64,000 bases of DNA, taken from Sporobacter sp963675425. Lineage in GTDB: Bacteria; Bacillota; Clostridia; Oscillospirales; Oscillospiraceae. The position numbers and the translations under genes are program-made. The notes beneath the pieces were generated by a model that worked only from the letters and a program-made list of their open reading frames with translations, had not been told where the DNA came from and did no database searches. Of the stretch, positions 62,585 to 64,000 are shown piece by piece (within the stretch, counting starts at the first letter, position 1; every line of letters starts with the position of its first letter). Where the stretch lies: contig OY776214.1 of the NCBI GenBank assembly GCA_963675425.1, positions 3,224,001 through 3,288,000 of the forward strand, written 5' to 3'.

Positions 62585-63220
62585 TTAGCCTACGAGCTCA
62601 ACAGCCTTGACAGCGGCGGCGCCGGCGTCGGGCGTGTAAGCGTCAGCACCAATCTCATCGGCGAAAGCCTGGGTGATCGGCGCGCCGCCGACCATGATCT
62701 TAACCTGGTCTTTGCAGCCGGCGTTGATCATTGTCTGGACGGTGTTCTTCAAGGATTCCATTGTGGTCGTCAGAAGAGCGGAAGCGCCAACGACTTTGCA
62801 GTCGGGGTTGGCTTTGATCGCTTCGACAAACTTGTCGGCCGGAACATCGACGCCCAGGTCGATGACTTCGAAGCCGGCGGATTCGATCATCAGTGCAACG
62901 AGGTTCTTGCCGATATCGTGCAGGTCGCCCGCAACGGTGCCGATGATGTATTTGCCGTTTTTGCCAACGCTGTCGCCGGCGAGGTGGGGCTTAAGGATCT
63001 CGACGCCCTTTTTCATGGTTTTGGCAGCGACGAGCATTTCGGGAACGAAGATTTCGTTGGCCTGGAACTTGGCACCCACGATGCCCATTGCGCCGATCAT
63101 ACCGGTGTTAAGAATTTCGTTGGGGTCATCTCCCGCGTCGAGAGCTTCCTGGACAAGACCTTCGATGAGTTTAACTTTGCCGAGTTCAACGGCATTGGCG
63201 ACTTCCTGGATTTTTGACAT
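62585..63220 (-). CDS. Methyltransferase corrinoid protein (second copy)
   Basis: A 211-residue B12-binding methyl carrier like the copy at 59585, with cap domain (about 1-85), cobalt-ligand motif GDLHDIGKN near residue 99, FEVIDLGVDVPADKFVEA and IMVGGAPITQAFAD. The ATG has AGGAGG 9 bases upstream. It follows the pterin-type methyltransferase by 59 bases on the same strand, the arrangement of methyl-corrinoid:tetrahydrofolate systems. Codon use is strongly biased, suggesting high expression. Confidence 0.94.
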   Translation of the reverse strand: MSKIQEVANAVELGKVKLIEGLVQEALDAGDDPNEILNTGMIGAMGIVGAKFQANEIFVPEMLVAAKTMKKGVEILKPHLAGDSVGKNGKYIIGTVAGDLHDIGKNLVALMIESAGFEVIDLGVDVPADKFVEAIKANPDCKVVGASALLTTTMESLKNTVQTMINAGCKDQVKIMVGGAPITQAFADEIGADAYTPDAGAAAVKAVELVG

Positions 63221-63279
63221 AACAAAAAACCTCCTGTAAATAAATGAAATATTATAAGCGACTTATGCCAAATGGTACA

Positions 63280-64000
63280 CTATTTTTTTTGTCCGAATAT
63301 GCCGGCTCTGTATGCCGTGATATATTCCATGCACATTTCGTCATTCCCGAGAAGAGACTCTGTTGCAAAGATCACGCCCATCAGGTCCTGATTGAGCGGA
63401 TCAAGCACGCCGCTGTCCATGCCGGCATTCATCGCCAGAACGGTGAAAGCGATGTTGACGAGCTTACGGACCGGCAGGTTGAAGGAAATGTTTGATACGG
63501 CGCCGGAGATATGCACCTTAGGATAGTTCTTCTTGATATAAGACATTACTTCGACGACCATCGCGATGCCGTCTTCCGAGGTGCAAAGCATTTCGATCAG
63601 GGGATCGATGTGGATGCGGCTGTCTTCGATACCGTATTCCTTCGCCTTGGCCATCGCGGCGTCAAATACCTCGATGCGCTTTGCGGCAGTTTTGGGAATA
63701 CCCGTATCGTCGCACAGCAAAATCATAACATCCCACTTGTTTTTAGCAAGAACAGGGAACGCAACGTCGAACTTATCACCTTCGCCGGAGACGGAGTTAA
63801 AAAGACCCTTTTTGTCGCCGTACTTTTGCTCCAGGTACTGCATACCCTGAATGCAGACATGAACGTCCGGGCTGTCAACGGAGATCGGGCAATCGGTTGT
63901 CTTCTTAACGAGGTCGAGCATCCATTGCATAGCCTCAAATTCGCCCTCTTTAACGGAAGAGCAAACATCAATGAAGCCACCGTCCTCGACACCTTCAATA
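63280..64000 (-). CDS. Methyltetrahydrofolate:corrinoid methyltransferase-like protein (5' end outside window)
   Basis: About 240 residues of a dihydropteroate-synthase-like (pterin-binding) TIM barrel. Visible parts are GFIDVCSSVKEGEFEAMQW, CPISVDSPD, PVLAKNKWDVMILLCDDTG, SRIHIDPLIEMLCT and HISGAVSNISFNLP. It resembles MtgA/AcsE proteins that move a methyl group from a corrinoid protein to tetrahydrofolate. The usual length is about 265 residues, so only the start is missing. It lies directly upstream of the corrinoid gene. Confidence 0.88.
   Translation of the reverse strand, partial: IEGVEDGGFIDVCSSVKEGEFEAMQWMLDLVKKTTDCPISVDSPDVHVCIQGMQYLEQKYGDKKGLFNSVSGEGDKFDVAFPVLAKNKWDVMILLCDDTGIPKTAAKRIEVFDAAMAKAKEYGIEDSRIHIDPLIEMLCTSEDGIAMVVEVMSYIKKNYPKVHISGAVSNISFNLPVRKLVNIAFTVLAMNAGMDSGVLDPLNQDLMGVIFATESLLGNDEMCMEYITAYRAGIFGQKK

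Overview
The window reads as a chromosomal segment of an anaerobic, spore-forming member of the Clostridia (Firmicutes), most like the Oscillospiraceae and relatives. The clues are spoIIR, AddAB in place of RecBCD, a zinc-type L31, strong AGGAGG ribosome sites with frequent GTG/TTG starts, a phosphofructokinase with the pyrophosphate-type PKTIDND motif, SLH-type and copper-amine-oxidase-like wall modules, LytTR regulation, and corrinoid methyltransferase genes. Genus and species cannot be told from the sequence alone.

Layout. 1-6.3 kb: an MFS fragment, a DUF378 protein, then a run of overlapping or close genes (Lrp-type regulator, aminotransferase, ApgM-type mutase, ispE) followed by spoIIR and a flavin reductase. 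6.4-9.7 kb (minus strand): two exported envelope proteins, a penicillin-binding carboxypeptidase with stalk repeats and a deacetylase-like lipoprotein. 10-20.5 kb: addB-addA, rpmE, hflX, a protein with an internal duplication, a YigZ protein and tRNA-Pro(GGG). 20.5-29.5 kb: an accessory stretch that looks AT-richer by eye. It holds a WG-repeat/SLH-like secreted protein, a minus-strand operon (ABC ATPase, permease, LytTR regulator, DUF3021), an IS200-type element, a sigma factor paired with a cysteine-rich protein, an orphan gene, and copies of a repeat whose tail copies the tRNA-Pro 3' end.

29.5-37.3 kb: a simple-sugar-type ABC importer (binding protein, double ATPase, permease), several small uncharacterised proteins and a K+ channel. 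37.4-41.5 kb: a membrane protein, an SDR oxidoreductase, and phosphofructokinase divergent from a class II aldolase. 42-45 kb: a complete glycine betaine ABC importer. 45-51.6 kb: a GIY-YIG protein, an alpha/alpha-toroid protein with a tiny membrane peptide behind it, nadB-nadC and an ABC-F ATPase. 51.6-59.3 kb: housekeeping genes upp, tsaE/tsaB, rodA, dgt, dnaG and rpoD. 59.5-64 kb: a corrinoid protein, a PocR/AraC regulator, a frameshifted DUF429 gene, then a second corrinoid protein preceded by a pterin-type methyltransferase that runs off the window.

How the parts may fit: the betaine importer and the corrinoid/methyltetrahydrofolate methyltransferase genes would suit a methylotrophic or acetogenic use of methylated amines, though the substrate methyltransferase is not in the window. 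The best candidates for unusual biology are the tRNA-Pro-associated accessory stretch with its duplicated 3' end, the sigma factor/cysteine-rich protein pair, and several structured intergenic elements. No CRISPR array, rRNA gene or prophage was seen.
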